Positions 23,533-36,059 of a stretch of 64,000 nt of DNA are shown one piece after another. The number at the start of each line of letters is the position of its first letter. Position 1 is the first letter of the stretch. The translations under genes were made by a program, and so were the position numbers. Source of the stretch: Serpula lacrymans var. lacrymans S7.9 (lineage: Eukaryota > Basidiomycota > Agaricomycetes > Boletales > Serpulaceae); contig NW_006763297.1 of the NCBI RefSeq assembly GCF_000218685.1, forward strand, positions 727,557-791,556, written 5' to 3'. The notes beneath the pieces were generated by a model. That model made no database searches. It was not told the origin of the DNA and saw nothing but the letters and a program-made list of their open reading frames with translations.

Positions 23533-25014
23533 TTACGACCAATGCAAACGGTTTCTGAGGCTCCAAGAAAGATCCTGAGCGTGGCGAGGGGTAAAACCTC
23601 TGCAGTCAGATATGACCACCTCTGTCAGTGTGGAGCCCGGAGTTGCCTTATCAGTGAATAGGATGCGTTTACTGAGAGCGTCAACGAGAGCCTCTCCAGA
23701 GAATTGCTGACAGCTATACAATTTGAGCGTTCTTAGCCGCGGCATGCGAACTCGCACGTTAACACCGTCGCCATCCTCCAACAAGCACATTGGTTTGAAG
23801 AATTGTATGACCTTGTTCGACATGTCTGAACCGATGATAGAGAAATGCTTGAGATTTTCCAGTTTGTCGAATACCCATCGGAAGTCTTTAGTTCTCATGT
23901 CGCTAAGGTCCATATCAAGCACCTCGAGAGGGGGGTTTGAGCGCGTGAGTAGTTTGCGCAAACCCATTCCCGTCTGATGGTCACTCCAAGGAGACTGCGA
24001 AAAATCGTGTGCTTCGTCGTCGCTATCACCTTCCTCGGTCGCGTGATATGGGCTGAGCATGAGGTCAATGTTGATTGAGATGAGGTGGAGTTCGCGCAAA
24101 GCAGGAGTGTGTAGATGCGAGAGAATGCTGCGCTGCGTGCACATGCATCGCAACATAAGTTTTTGCAATCGAGGAAGGGAGACTACGCGAGGAGTGGGTT
24201 GGTAAGGAGAAGAGCCTTCGTCAAAGGAAGTTCCCTGTAGATGTAAATGTTCCAACTGGGGACATGCAGCGAGAAAGTCAAGCAGCTCGCTGGATCGAAG
24301 GTTTTCCTCGAAGGTGTGCTCGAAAGAGTGCTCTGCTATGTTGAGATGAGTGAAATGCAAGGGGTTCATCGTATGGGCGAGTGGGAGCTTTGGAACGAAG
24401 ATTCTCATAGAGATGTGACGGAAGGCGGTTGACCCGCAGGAATACAAGAGGATTTCGTCGTCATCGATGTCGTCGGAACCTCGGACGTTTATGTCTAGAC
24501 GGTGAAGTGTACGACAGGGTGCTGAATGGATGAGGTTGGGGAAACTGGTGAGCACCCTGTTTCCTTCGGTTGCGATTGTGCAGTTCCTCCAGCGATCGAG
24601 ATGCGGGAAGAAGCAGGAGATGATGGGTAGCAACCGCGTGGTGTCTGCTAGTTCGAGGTGGAGGTCAAATGGCAAGGGTGCAGACCGGGCTATCCACAGT
24701 TCGATCTGAGACCTTATGGATGCGATAGAACGGTCACTATCCTGCACCCTGATGAACTGCCACGCACGAGGTGAGATCCATAGCACCTCTCTCCAGAAAG
24801 AACAGACTTTGGATATCGTGAGAGGAATGTATGGGTCTGGGGAGGCAGCTAGACTGCATAATGCGAATATTTCTATGAGAAGTTCTGCTGGTAGTCTGGA
24901 AATTGGCGAGTCTGTCTTCGCCTTCATGGTCGGTGGCACAGTCGCCATCGTTAGAATGCCCTCGTCTAGTGCAGCCAGTAAGCTAGCGGGAGTAACTGGA
25001 GGCACTGCAAACAT
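23533..25014 (-). CDS. F-box protein, single exon
   Basis: A 493-residue protein in one exon. The F-box lies near residues 37-70 (ISRLPAELLIEIFALCSLAA) followed by SKVCSFWREVLWISPRAWQF, the standard agaricomycete F-box pattern. C-terminal leucine-rich repeats follow (LPRLQKLMLRCMC, LRELHLISINIDL, MPRLRTLKLYSCQQF), expected to present substrates to an SCF ubiquitin ligase. Alternative starts are at 24948 (MATVPPTMKAKTD) or slightly downstream. It is not an obvious close duplicate of the F-box gene at 5698-7569, which has a different acidic insertion and C-terminus. Substrate unknown. Confidence 0.85.
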   Translation of the reverse strand: MFAVPPVTPASLLAALDEGILTMATVPPTMKAKTDSPISRLPAELLIEIFALCSLAASPDPYIPLTISKVCSFWREVLWISPRAWQFIRVQDSDRSIASIRSQIELWIARSAPLPFDLHLELADTTRLLPIISCFFPHLDRWRNCTIATEGNRVLTSFPNLIHSAPCRTLHRLDINVRGSDDIDDDEILLYSCGSTAFRHISMRIFVPKLPLAHTMNPLHFTHLNIAEHSFEHTFEENLRSSELLDFLAACPQLEHLHLQGTSFDEGSSPYQPTPRVVSLPRLQKLMLRCMCTQRSILSHLHTPALRELHLISINIDLMLSPYHATEEGDSDDEAHDFSQSPWSDHQTGMGLRKLLTRSNPPLEVLDMDLSDMRTKDFRWVFDKLENLKHFSIIGSDMSNKVIQFFKPMCLLEDGDGVNVRVRMPRLRTLKLYSCQQFSGEALVDALSKRILFTDKATPGSTLTEVVISDCRGFTPRHAQDLSWSLRNRLHWS

Positions 25015-25039
25015 AGGCCTTGATGCAAACCTAAGCTAA

Positions 25040-25481
25040 GGAACTGAATAATCCCAAGGTTAAGCTTGACTCCAACCTACTAAAGCATGAGGAAAGGCAG
25101 ATTAGATAAGCCTAGGTCACAGGCATTAAATACCGGCTAAACCCGGCTTGCTTGTTACCGCGAAATGTGAGAGCGATAACAGCACTCAGGAGCCACTCAG
25201 GTTCTTTCAGTGAAAGCACGGTATTCACATATAGTAGTTGATAAGAATACAGGCCGTAAATTATCCAGAAACCATATTCTGACATATTTAATTATTTTAC
25301 TATAATTATTTTATCACCAAGGTTTTGGCAGATGGGAGAGGCTGACTAATCTTGTAAACTGCACAGAGGTGCGGCTGAACTTGAACTCAATCCTGAACCT
25401 TATTCACTCGTACACGCCGCCACCGACGCGCTCAACGTTCCGCGCCCATTTTTCTTCTAGGTAAATCGCCTTTCCAACAAC
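25040..25481. promoter_or_regulatory. Upstream region of RPS19 and of the divergent F-box gene
   Basis: An AT-rich intergenic stretch of about 440 bp between divergent starts. It contains runs of A/T near 25275-25320 and a pyrimidine-rich tract just before the ribosomal protein gene, as is common for fungal ribosomal-protein promoters. No specific binding site is claimed. Confidence 0.4.
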
Positions 25482-26079
25482 ATGCCAGGAGTACGAGACA
25501 TCAGGTTTGCCATTGACTTTGCACATTTGTCAATGGAAACAGGCTCATTGAAGGCTCTTGCAGCGCGGATGCTTTCATTACCGCCTACGCTTCCCATCTT
25601 AAACGATCAGGCAAACTAGAGGTCCCAACCTGGGTCGACCTCGTCAAAACTGGCTCATTCAAAGAGCTTGCTCCTTATGATCCCGACTGGTACTATGTCC
25701 GCGCAGGTGCATAACTTTATCTCTTTCTTTGACTCTGTTAATCTAAGTATATTATATTATACTAGCTGCTGTCGCAAGACACATCTACCTCCGCAAAGAC
25801 GTCGGCATTGGTGCACTCACAAAACTTCACGGTGGCCGTAACAGACGCGGCAACCGCCCATCTCACCACGCTGACGCATCTGCATCCGTACAGCGAAAGA
25901 TCTGCCAATCGTTGGAGAAAATCGGTGTCTTGGAGCAGACTGACAACGGTGGACGACGGATTAGCCAGGACGGTCAACGGGATTTGGACCGAATTGCTAC
26001 TGCTGTCGTAGAGGCTGCAAAGGAGGAGGAGGACGATGAGGACGAAGGTGAGGAGGGTGAAGAAGAAGACGAGGAGTAA
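25482..26079 (+). CDS. RPS19: 40S ribosomal protein S19
   Basis: Small-subunit ribosomal protein required for 18S rRNA maturation. Three exons join in frame: 25482-25504, 25564-25706, 25766-26079. The protein reads [20 protein letters not shown], then [38 protein letters not shown] and [20 protein letters not shown], and ends with [20 protein letters not shown], all strongly conserved in S19e. The C-terminus has an extra run of about 20 acidic residues ([18 protein letters not shown]) beyond the usual end. The first exon is only 23 nt, a layout common in ribosomal protein genes. Confidence 0.96.
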
Positions 26080-26756
26080 ATGTCTAGCTTCGATATCCCT
26101 CCTTGCATGGCGTACTCCTGCGTGTCTGGCGTATGATTCTCCATGGCTGTTTTTATGTCACTACGGTATGACGCATGCAACTCTCTAAAAACATGGCATA
26201 TTATTTTTTGCTTTGCAAACTTTTGACCTCTCGCGATGCATCATTTAGACAAGCTAGAGTTCATTGACAAATGACAGGTATTTGACCTGTCACATGAGGA
26301 CCTGCAAGGGCCACTGCGGAACTTCACTAACCCCACTCGAAATATCAAAATTCGAAGACAGACACTCATTCTTTTTCGAAACATGCATGTTATTTGTTAT
26401 CTTCTACTCGGGGCGCAAATGGGTAGGTACAAATCGGTGAAGGCGCAGTGATGCGATCTAGAGAGGTCTCTTGCTTAGGTCCGAGTCCTCACGAAGATTA
26501 TTCAACAGAACATTGGAAGCTTCTCCCTTTCTCTTTTCTATTCTCGTTGCCTGATCCTTGCTGAAGGCTATTACTATTGATGGCTTATTTGACTGACGGT
26601 ATTGATACGCCGCGATAGAAACCTCTGGCTAGGGCATACTGCGGTCTCTGATCGCCTCCCCAAACAATCTTCAAAAGGTTTACGTAAATCGGAGCATACA
26701 CGATTCAAAAATATAAAAGACCATGGGAAGTGGGAACAGGCTGAATCCACCATAAG
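26080..26756. other. Intergenic, nothing recognised
   Basis: The 3' flank of RPS19 and the 5' flank of the acetyltransferase gene. No further gene, RNA or repeat recognised. Confidence 0.5.
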
Positions 26757-27365
26757 ATGTTCACCACAGATCGTCTTATCCTGCGCGGTTTTGAGGACTC
26801 GGACGTTGAGATTTTGTTTTCACTCCAAAAATGATGTTCGAGTCCAGCGTCATCTCGTCAGTGAGCCCATAGTCCCACGACCTACAAAGTACAAAGAGTT
26901 CTTGAAGGAACAGGCGGAAAACTCGACGATATGGTTTTCGATCATAGAGAAAAATAATGGAGTATTCATGGGACAGTGCAGCATCAAAGTCAACCAGCCG
27001 AAAAACAGAGATGGAGTCTTTGATATTTCGATGTTGCCTCGGTATTGGAACAAGGGGTATGGAACGGAGGCGTCGAGGTTTATGGTGGATTATGCATTCA
27101 AGGCGTTAGGGTTGAACCGCGTTTCATTATCTGTACATGAGGGTAATGCGGGCGCGATGGCTATGTATAAGAAAATGTGAGCAAACTCCCACCTTGCTAA
27201 TGTTGTGACTTGGCACTCAACACAAGCTATGGGGATAGAGGGTTCGTGGAAGAAGGGAGGAAAAGACGAGCTAATTGGGTCGAGGGGCACTGGGAAGACA
27301 CCATAAACATGGGCGTACTGAGTGAAGAATGGGCTGCACGATATTGGAATGAAGATACCAGTTAG
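26757..27365 (+). pseudogene. GNAT-family N-acetyltransferase with a one-base frameshift
   Basis: A RimJ/RimL-type acetyltransferase. The frame from the ATG at 26757 gives the family N-terminus MFTTDRLILRGFEDSDVEIL but meets TGA after FSLQK. The remainder lies in another frame: DVRVQRHLVSEPIVPRP, then IEKNNGVFMGQCSIKV, FDISMLPRYWNKGYGTEASR (acetyl-CoA-binding loop) and LNRVSLSVHEGNAGAMAMYK. After a GTGAGC...AAG intron at 27179-27228 comes YGDRGFVEEGRKRRANWVEG, ending at TAG 27365. The break falls in a run of five A at about 26827-26831; four A would keep one frame. Either a sequencing/assembly error or a recently inactivated allele. Substrate unknown. Confidence 0.75.
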
Positions 27366-27891
27366 AGGTAGAGAAGTCGGTCATAGACAGTGTGATCGTG
27401 TGTCGAGGCGCGTCTAGGGCATGTATATAGAGGTACCGGTCCAAAGTTAGATACGTTTATCTGGGCAGTGTATAGGCCCAGTCAGTGTCCAGTCTCATCC
27501 AGTTTCAATCCGTCTGACATTAGCGGAGCTCCCTGTAAGATTGGGCACGGGGAACTCTGATTGTTGACAAAGTGACTGATATCCACAACTATGAACATTA
27601 ATGTGCAGGCATACCGGAGTTCGGAAGTGCTGGGAATACATTGTCAGCCACAGACGCGTCTAGGTTGCTTCCTAGTTGGGATGTTTCTCAATGCCATCTC
27701 AACGTCATCGTCATCCCTAGCGTCAAAACCTGCTCCAGACAGATTCAATACTTGGATAAATACTCGAATGGGTGAAATAATGGACCCCACTCACCCCAGT
27801 GTCTCTCAGTTCTCTCCAACTGCATAAAAGGTAAGGTCATCCGCTTGTCATTGTCATCATATTAAAAAACCCCTGAAGCACCTCAGATACT
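27366..27891. other. Intergenic, PDC upstream region
   Basis: About 525 bp between the acetyltransferase and pyruvate decarboxylase. A 78-codon frame at 27591-27827 has no recognisable similarity. Likely promoter and 5' UTR of the decarboxylase. Confidence 0.45.
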
Positions 27892-30530
<2,639 letters not shown>

Positions 30531-31032
30531 ATGAAGGCGAAGGAGATGAGTGGAGGGGTGTAAACAGTACAAATGAATGGCTGGTTTAAATTTATATGAA
30601 TGTGGGATGTTTGTAACTCTGTATTTCGTTCAGTTCGGTGCCTAATGGTTTGTCAAACCTTCGAAGATTTATTAATCGATCAACCTTGGTAGCCACTGTT
30701 AAACCATTCTAAACTGCAACCACTTTGATGTCCACGTATCAACTCCGCCTGGTAATGCAAGGGTCTCCTCGTTTTCCTGATGACAGTGTCTGTTATCCGA
30801 CTAAGTACGCTCATGCAAAAGTTTCAAGAGCCTGAGACTGGCTTGAGATGGGTCACATGATTGTATTGCACCAATTTGGTCGACTGGTGGTTGGGCGGTA
30901 AGTTGTTACACCTGTACTATTCTACAAGGTGATAAAACCTGAACACGAGCTTAGTTCCGGTATGAAAAGGGTGACGGCTTGAACTGAAACTCCAGACCAT
31001 TCACGCAATGTTAAGGAACATTTCAAGATGTT

Positions 31033-32634
31033 TTACACTGGGTTTGGATCGAGTGGATGGCAACGTAAGACGGATACGATGTCCAATACAGGTGCAGGAT
31101 GCTCGAGCACCGACATTTCGAAGTGCGCATAGTGTGCATCGCAGTCGTTGTCTGTAGGCTCAGTACATAGGCCCAGATTAGATCCCATTTTTGGGTCGGG
31201 CAGTTCAGGTGAGCATGAGTTACGCAATGTACTTTGCGGACTGTCGACAGTTGATGCTGTATGTGGGCATCGATGACGGTCTGATGGTTTGGGAGTGTGT
31301 ACGGATATGCGTTGACCAGGAAAATGTCCTTGCCTGAAGAAGATATGTTCGAGAGAAGAAATACGCCATGATCAGTGGAGTAGGTGGGCAATCGAGAAAC
31401 ATGGTACACACCTCATTCTTTGACTTTTGAAGATCGCCAAGGTACCGAAGCAGCTAATAAGGAAGCCCAACACAGCACGATAGCTCTTCTTCGCTTCTGC
31501 TGTGAAACCAAAAAAAGCAAAGACAGTGATGGCGTACATCACAAAGCTCCATCGCGCGAGCTGTAAACCAGCGGCTTGCACAGATGGTGGCGCTTTCCAC
31601 TCAGCAGCTGGAACTTGAAGAACATGAGAGATATCGGTATGCACAATATCCCACCCAGGCCCAGGAATAGCTGGCGTTTCAGTTGCATCCACTATAAGTG
31701 CCGATAGACTGTATGGAAATGTGCAGGTGACTATTACGGCGGCCAGTGCCAATAGTCGGCAAAATTGTTCATCACGTTGAATGAGTGTTTTGAATCCTGC
31801 TCCCCGCTGTATCAAGATGTGAATAGTAACGCCTAGAGTTATCTTACTTTGAATAGGTAGAAGAGAGCCACGAAATCTTACCTGAGTAGACAACAACGAT
31901 AAGAGCTACTATAAACGGCCATATTAAAAGCAACGGGAAAATGAGCTGCGTGCCGCCATATGCAGGGTAGCAGCCTATCTCCTCGAAAATACAAAAACGC
32001 GTAATTTGACAAATGTAGTCTACAATCACATATGCATAAGCTTGCACGGATAACATATAATAAGAGACCTACATATGACTATGTACAGCATTGGAGCTCC
32101 TATAACCAAAAAAAGGTCACATGCAATGGCTCCCCGATGCTGCTCGTAGACGACGAGAAATTGGTTACTAGGGGTGGGGGACAGCACTGCGAAACGTACC
32201 CTGACTTGACTAGGCCGATTCGTGGTTATGTTTCTTGTGACGAGGTATAAGTGACGAGCGATGCATAAGCACGCTACCTGCACGCCAATTCTCCCGCCCA
32301 TCATCAAATGAGATGCTGCGAAAGGGTGATTAGACAAAAACACTAGACCAAGGTGCACGTACATATGTCACACCACACAGGTGCCCAATCGGTGACATTA
32401 TGATCCCATATGATTGAGTTTACGAAACCATTCAGGCAAAGCAAGCCTATCCATATGATGAGAGCGCATGTGCCAATATTTCTTGCTTTATCAAAACGTC
32501 AGCGCCATTTACTTAGATGGAGAAACATCCATGTGAATGACAAAATCACCTTTTATATGGAGAGGCAGGAGGACAGTGACTAGAACGAAGCCGATAAATG
32601 CAAACCCAGAAAAAACATGATTGGTGGACACCAT
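31033..32634 (-). CDS. STE3-type pheromone receptor (copy 1)
   Basis: Seven-transmembrane G-protein-coupled receptor of the fungal a-factor/STE3 class. The start at 32634 gives TM1 (NHVFSGFAFIGFVLVTVLLP). Then come ARNIGTCALIIWIGLLCLNG with NSIIWDHNVTDWAPVW (the conserved Trp-rich loop), GGRIGVQVACLCIARHLYLV (TM3), AIACDLFLVIGAPMLYIV (TM4), the EEIGCYPAYGGTQ loop, LIFPLLLIWPFIVALIVVVY (TM5), KTLIQRDEQFCRLLALAAVI (TM6), the PGPGWDIVHTDISHVLQ loop and LARWSFVMYAITVFAFFGF (TM7). The cytoplasmic tail ends ...PLDPNPV at TAG 31033. About seven exons; all inspected exons are open. It is paralogous to the receptor at 49328-50930 in opposite orientation. Role in mate recognition is inferred from family. 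Confidence 0.88.
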
Positions 32635-33766
32635 GCTCTTTGAGATGGTAAGCTACGAGTTGATCACTGAAGCGAGGATGGGCTGCGAAGGATTATTGCT
32701 GCGATGCTTCCTTTATATCAGAGGAAGGCAAACTATACGAAAGGACAGCTACAATCAAGATCTGTTGGAGAATCAGACGGATCTTTGCGCTAGAGATGCT
32801 TTCAGCGCACAACTGGACATGAGCCCCGGTTTAGGCCCACGTGGCGTACCCTGAGACCATATTTCAATGTACCAGTGCAGAGGGGTGTTACAGACACCGT
32901 CAATGTAAGGAGGTTAATACCTGATGTTCGCGAAGCTTAACACAAGACAGGCCTGGGAGTAAGTTGGAGTATTGCACAGGTATGATTACCATTGTAAAAG
33001 CTGGGCACTGTATTGAGATATCAGCAGCTTAGAACACCGGGTTATATGGTTCAAACCTACTTGAGCGGCTAGATACAGAGAGCTTCTTCGGGATCAACTT
33101 CCATATCGATATCGGGATCCTGTGTTGCAAAATTCACCGTTCTCTCCCTCGAATCGGATGGTAGCTAAATCGATATATTCCTTTCTAGGTACCAAGGGAG
33201 ATAATGTCCATTTGACGTATCTGGATCTGGGCATGGAGGGAGAGCGAATAGGTAAGAGGCTTACCGTTGGGAGAAGCCGCCGGGAGCCGATTCATAGACG
33301 TCCACATCTTCAGGTCACTTCTGCAATAACGGATTGACCGACGAGTCCTGCTAAATGGGCGAGTGCTGCTTGTCAAGTGACTCGAGAGTATAGAATGTGG
33401 CTCTATATATAATCGTCAAAACCGCCATCCAATTCGAGTGTGAGATAAATGATGTACCATTAATATGGTATAGAGGGTGTTTGCGAGAAGCCCATCGAAG
33501 TTGTATCGATAAATCTGGGTACTATCGTTAACCGTCAGTTCGGATGGGGGGGTATTCGGACGTCACAAAAGTAACATATTGTCACAGAGAGGTCACAGAA
33601 GCCGTGTTAAAATCCCGCTCGGCACTATCAAGAGCAGAAAATTCGCCCAAGTCCCCAGCTCGATAGTAGTAGTAATTGTAGTAGAAAATTGTAGTAGAAT
33701 ATATCAACTTTTTATCACACAAAATTTGAGAAAAGCACATGTATTGATGGAGAACTATATACAGAT
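32635..33766. other. Upstream flank of STE3 copy 1
   Basis: About 1.1 kb between the receptor start and the transposase. The first 80-100 bp resemble the same interval upstream of the second receptor. A short minus-strand frame (about 33101-33230, beginning MPRSRYVKWTLSPLVPRKEY, 45 residues) has no CaaX end and no recognised family. No pheromone precursor was seen. Confidence 0.4.
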
Positions 33767-34582
33767 TTATAACCACATGTAGCCTTGAGGATCATTTGGA
33801 CTGTAATAAATGGTACCGGGCTTGTCGTTTGGACCTGGCAAAGTGTAAGAACTCAGGGGGGGCACATGGGAGGACATGTATGAGGAGAGGTATTGCTGAG
33901 TAATTTGGGGGAGGAGCTGGGGGGTGTATGCATGCGGGTACACCACAGATTGTGCCGAGGGGAAAGCGGGAGAGTGGGGTGAAGGCAAAGAGATGGCAGA
34001 AGAAGAGCCGGACCCACTTGCAGAGGAAGACATGTTTGGGGCGCAATGGCCAAATAATCCAGCAAAGCAAGGCTGGCCTGCCAGCTCCCCGTGCTCATCC
34101 AGGTATGTCTTGATCCTAGTGAGGAGTTCCATGACCGTCCCATGTGGTTGACAGTTGCAGGGCCCCAGCAACTGTGATGAGGTCATCCTTGTGTTTGTAG
34201 GACAACAGGGGCTTCTCAAAATTCTTCAATACAGTGTCCTTGTGAATGCGTGCAGTATGGACAGCCTCATCCACGGCCTTCTGTGCATCCTTCGCTGCCC
34301 TCTCCTTCGCCTTCCCACTGTGCTCGGCCTCTTCCTGATCAAAATGTGCCTTTAAAGCCGGGTGAGTAACAAACCAAGCCTTGATTTTTCCTGTCCCCTG
34401 CTGCTTCTCCTTAGTCACAACTCCCAGCTGCTTGCGTGTTTCCTCAACCACACGGGAGATAATAGTGCAATGGGCATTTGTGGCGTCCCTTTCTGCCTGC
34501 ACCTGACCTAAATCCTCCTCTAGCTTCTGGCATGTAGCTAGAAGCTGTGCTTGGTCTTGCTCAATGAGATTGAGCTGTGTTT

Positions 34583-34983
34583 TGTTACAATTGACATACC
34601 AGCATCTACTTACGCTTCACTTTTGTACTTGTACTTTTATTTTTCAAGTCACATGACCAGTCATGTGACCATTTACTTTACTTTACATTTTCAACTTTTC
34701 ATAGTCACATGACCAGTCATGTGAAATATCACCTGACCAGTGTCTAGACTCATCATGTGACCGGTCACATGCTAGACATTGGACTTCAAACTTTATTTAC
34801 AACTGTACAGTACCTCATGTATTTTAGTATATATACAAGAGCAATACATGGGGAAGGACTCAGCGAGTCCTCCTGTTGTCTAGCACAACTAACTCACTGC
34901 AGCCTAAGGGGTAACCACTCCCCATCATCTTCTTTATAGTGTGTTCCTGTGTGTGCCAGAGTAAATAACTCTTGGTTGTTACA
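34583..34983 (+). mobile_element. Solo LTR of a Gypsy-type family, TSD TGTTT
   Basis: A 401-bp element beginning TGTTACAATTG and ending GGTTGTTACA, flanked on both sides by TGTTT (34578-34582 and 34984-34988), the 5-bp target duplication of an LTR element. It lies inside the transposase gene; removing it with one TGTTT restores an open frame. It contains several inverted copies of CACATGACCAGTCATGTG-like sequence at 34640-34770. An inverted relative lies at 48130-48521. Confidence 0.88.
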
Positions 34984-35821
34984 TGTTTGGGTTGAAACAA
35001 GCTGGGTGAGAAGCTCTGGGTGAGTTCTTCTTTGATCTTGTTCAATGCTAACCATTTGCCAATCTGTAAGCACGGCGTTCAATGACTGCGGAGAGGAGGA
35101 GGAGGAGGAGCGCGTATAATATTGGCACTGATGTCCTCTGCCAGACAGAGAGAGAGCGTGTGGATGAATGACCTCAGAAAGCGTTGGAGAGGGGAGAATG
35201 TCCTGCCCAAGTTGAGAGGGAGACAGAGATGGAGCTGTTGCTGGACCAGGTTGGTAGATTCGACCAAAATTTCCTGGAGATGGACAAGGAGACAGCTCTA
35301 CAGAGTGTGTAGGTGATCCTGACAGGCGGGGCCAATTCATCAGCTCAGGAGGGAGGTCAGATTGAGTGGAGGAGCTGAGGGAGGGAGAGGGGAAGAGGAT
35401 ACCATCCTTTTTTTCATCTTCTCCATTTTCTTCTCCGTCGTCTTCATGCTCATGCTCATTTTCTTCATCTCCATCTTTGTCCTTGTCCTCATCATCAATC
35501 TCATCCTCAACCTCACTAATTCTACCCACTGACTCGTCCATCTCACTGCTGCTGTCAGAGGGATGATAGGACTTGTTGCTTGACATGGTGACATTGGGAT
35601 AGGACTCGAGGAAGTGTGCAGAGGTTGAGGTTGCATGGCTCGGGGCAAAGTTGTTGTCAGTAAATATATCTGGGTTGAAAGGGTAAATCCCTGTCTGTTT
35701 GAAGGTCGTGCAGATGAGTTCTGGCGTGATAACAGCGTGAACTTTCATGTACTCATGTACAATATAATACCTGTCAATTAGAATCCCATCAAGAGAAAGT
35801 TGGTTGGTGTGAGTGGCCCAC

Positions 35822-36055
35822 TGTTAGCATATCCTGTTTATGATACACTCACATCCTATCATTTTATCCTTTTATTTCTTCATTTCCATACACCATTCTT
35901 TCATCTCTACTTGACCGCTTTTCCACTACATTACATAAGCTCAAAACTTTCCCACACTTATTCCAAAAACTCATAGCACTCTGCCTTACACAAACCTCAG
36001 TCTCTTGATTATAAGACTGAGAAATACTCTCTTTTAGTCTTCTCATAGCCTAACA
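35822..36055 (+). repeat. 5' LTR of Copia element
   Basis: 234 bp, starting TGTTAGCATATCC and ending CATAGCCTAACA. Preceded by the target duplication CCCAC (35817-35821). A likely primer-binding site (GGTTATGAGC) follows directly at 36057 and overlaps the gag start codon. One base differs from the 3' LTR over their shared length (A versus G in the ACTCRTAGC segment), apart from a 117-bp indel. Confidence 0.9.
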
Positions 36056-36059
36056 GGTT

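Noticed and set aside
33101..33235. A 45-codon minus-strand frame near STE3 copy 1 as a pheromone precursor
   Set aside because: Its Cys is internal (EFCNTGSRYRYGS) and the end lacks a CaaX box.
34640..34780. Repeated CACATGACCAGTCATGTG palindromes as a separate regulatory array
   Set aside because: They are internal to the LTR and recur in the inverted LTR at 48355-48460, so they belong to the mobile element rather than to host genes.
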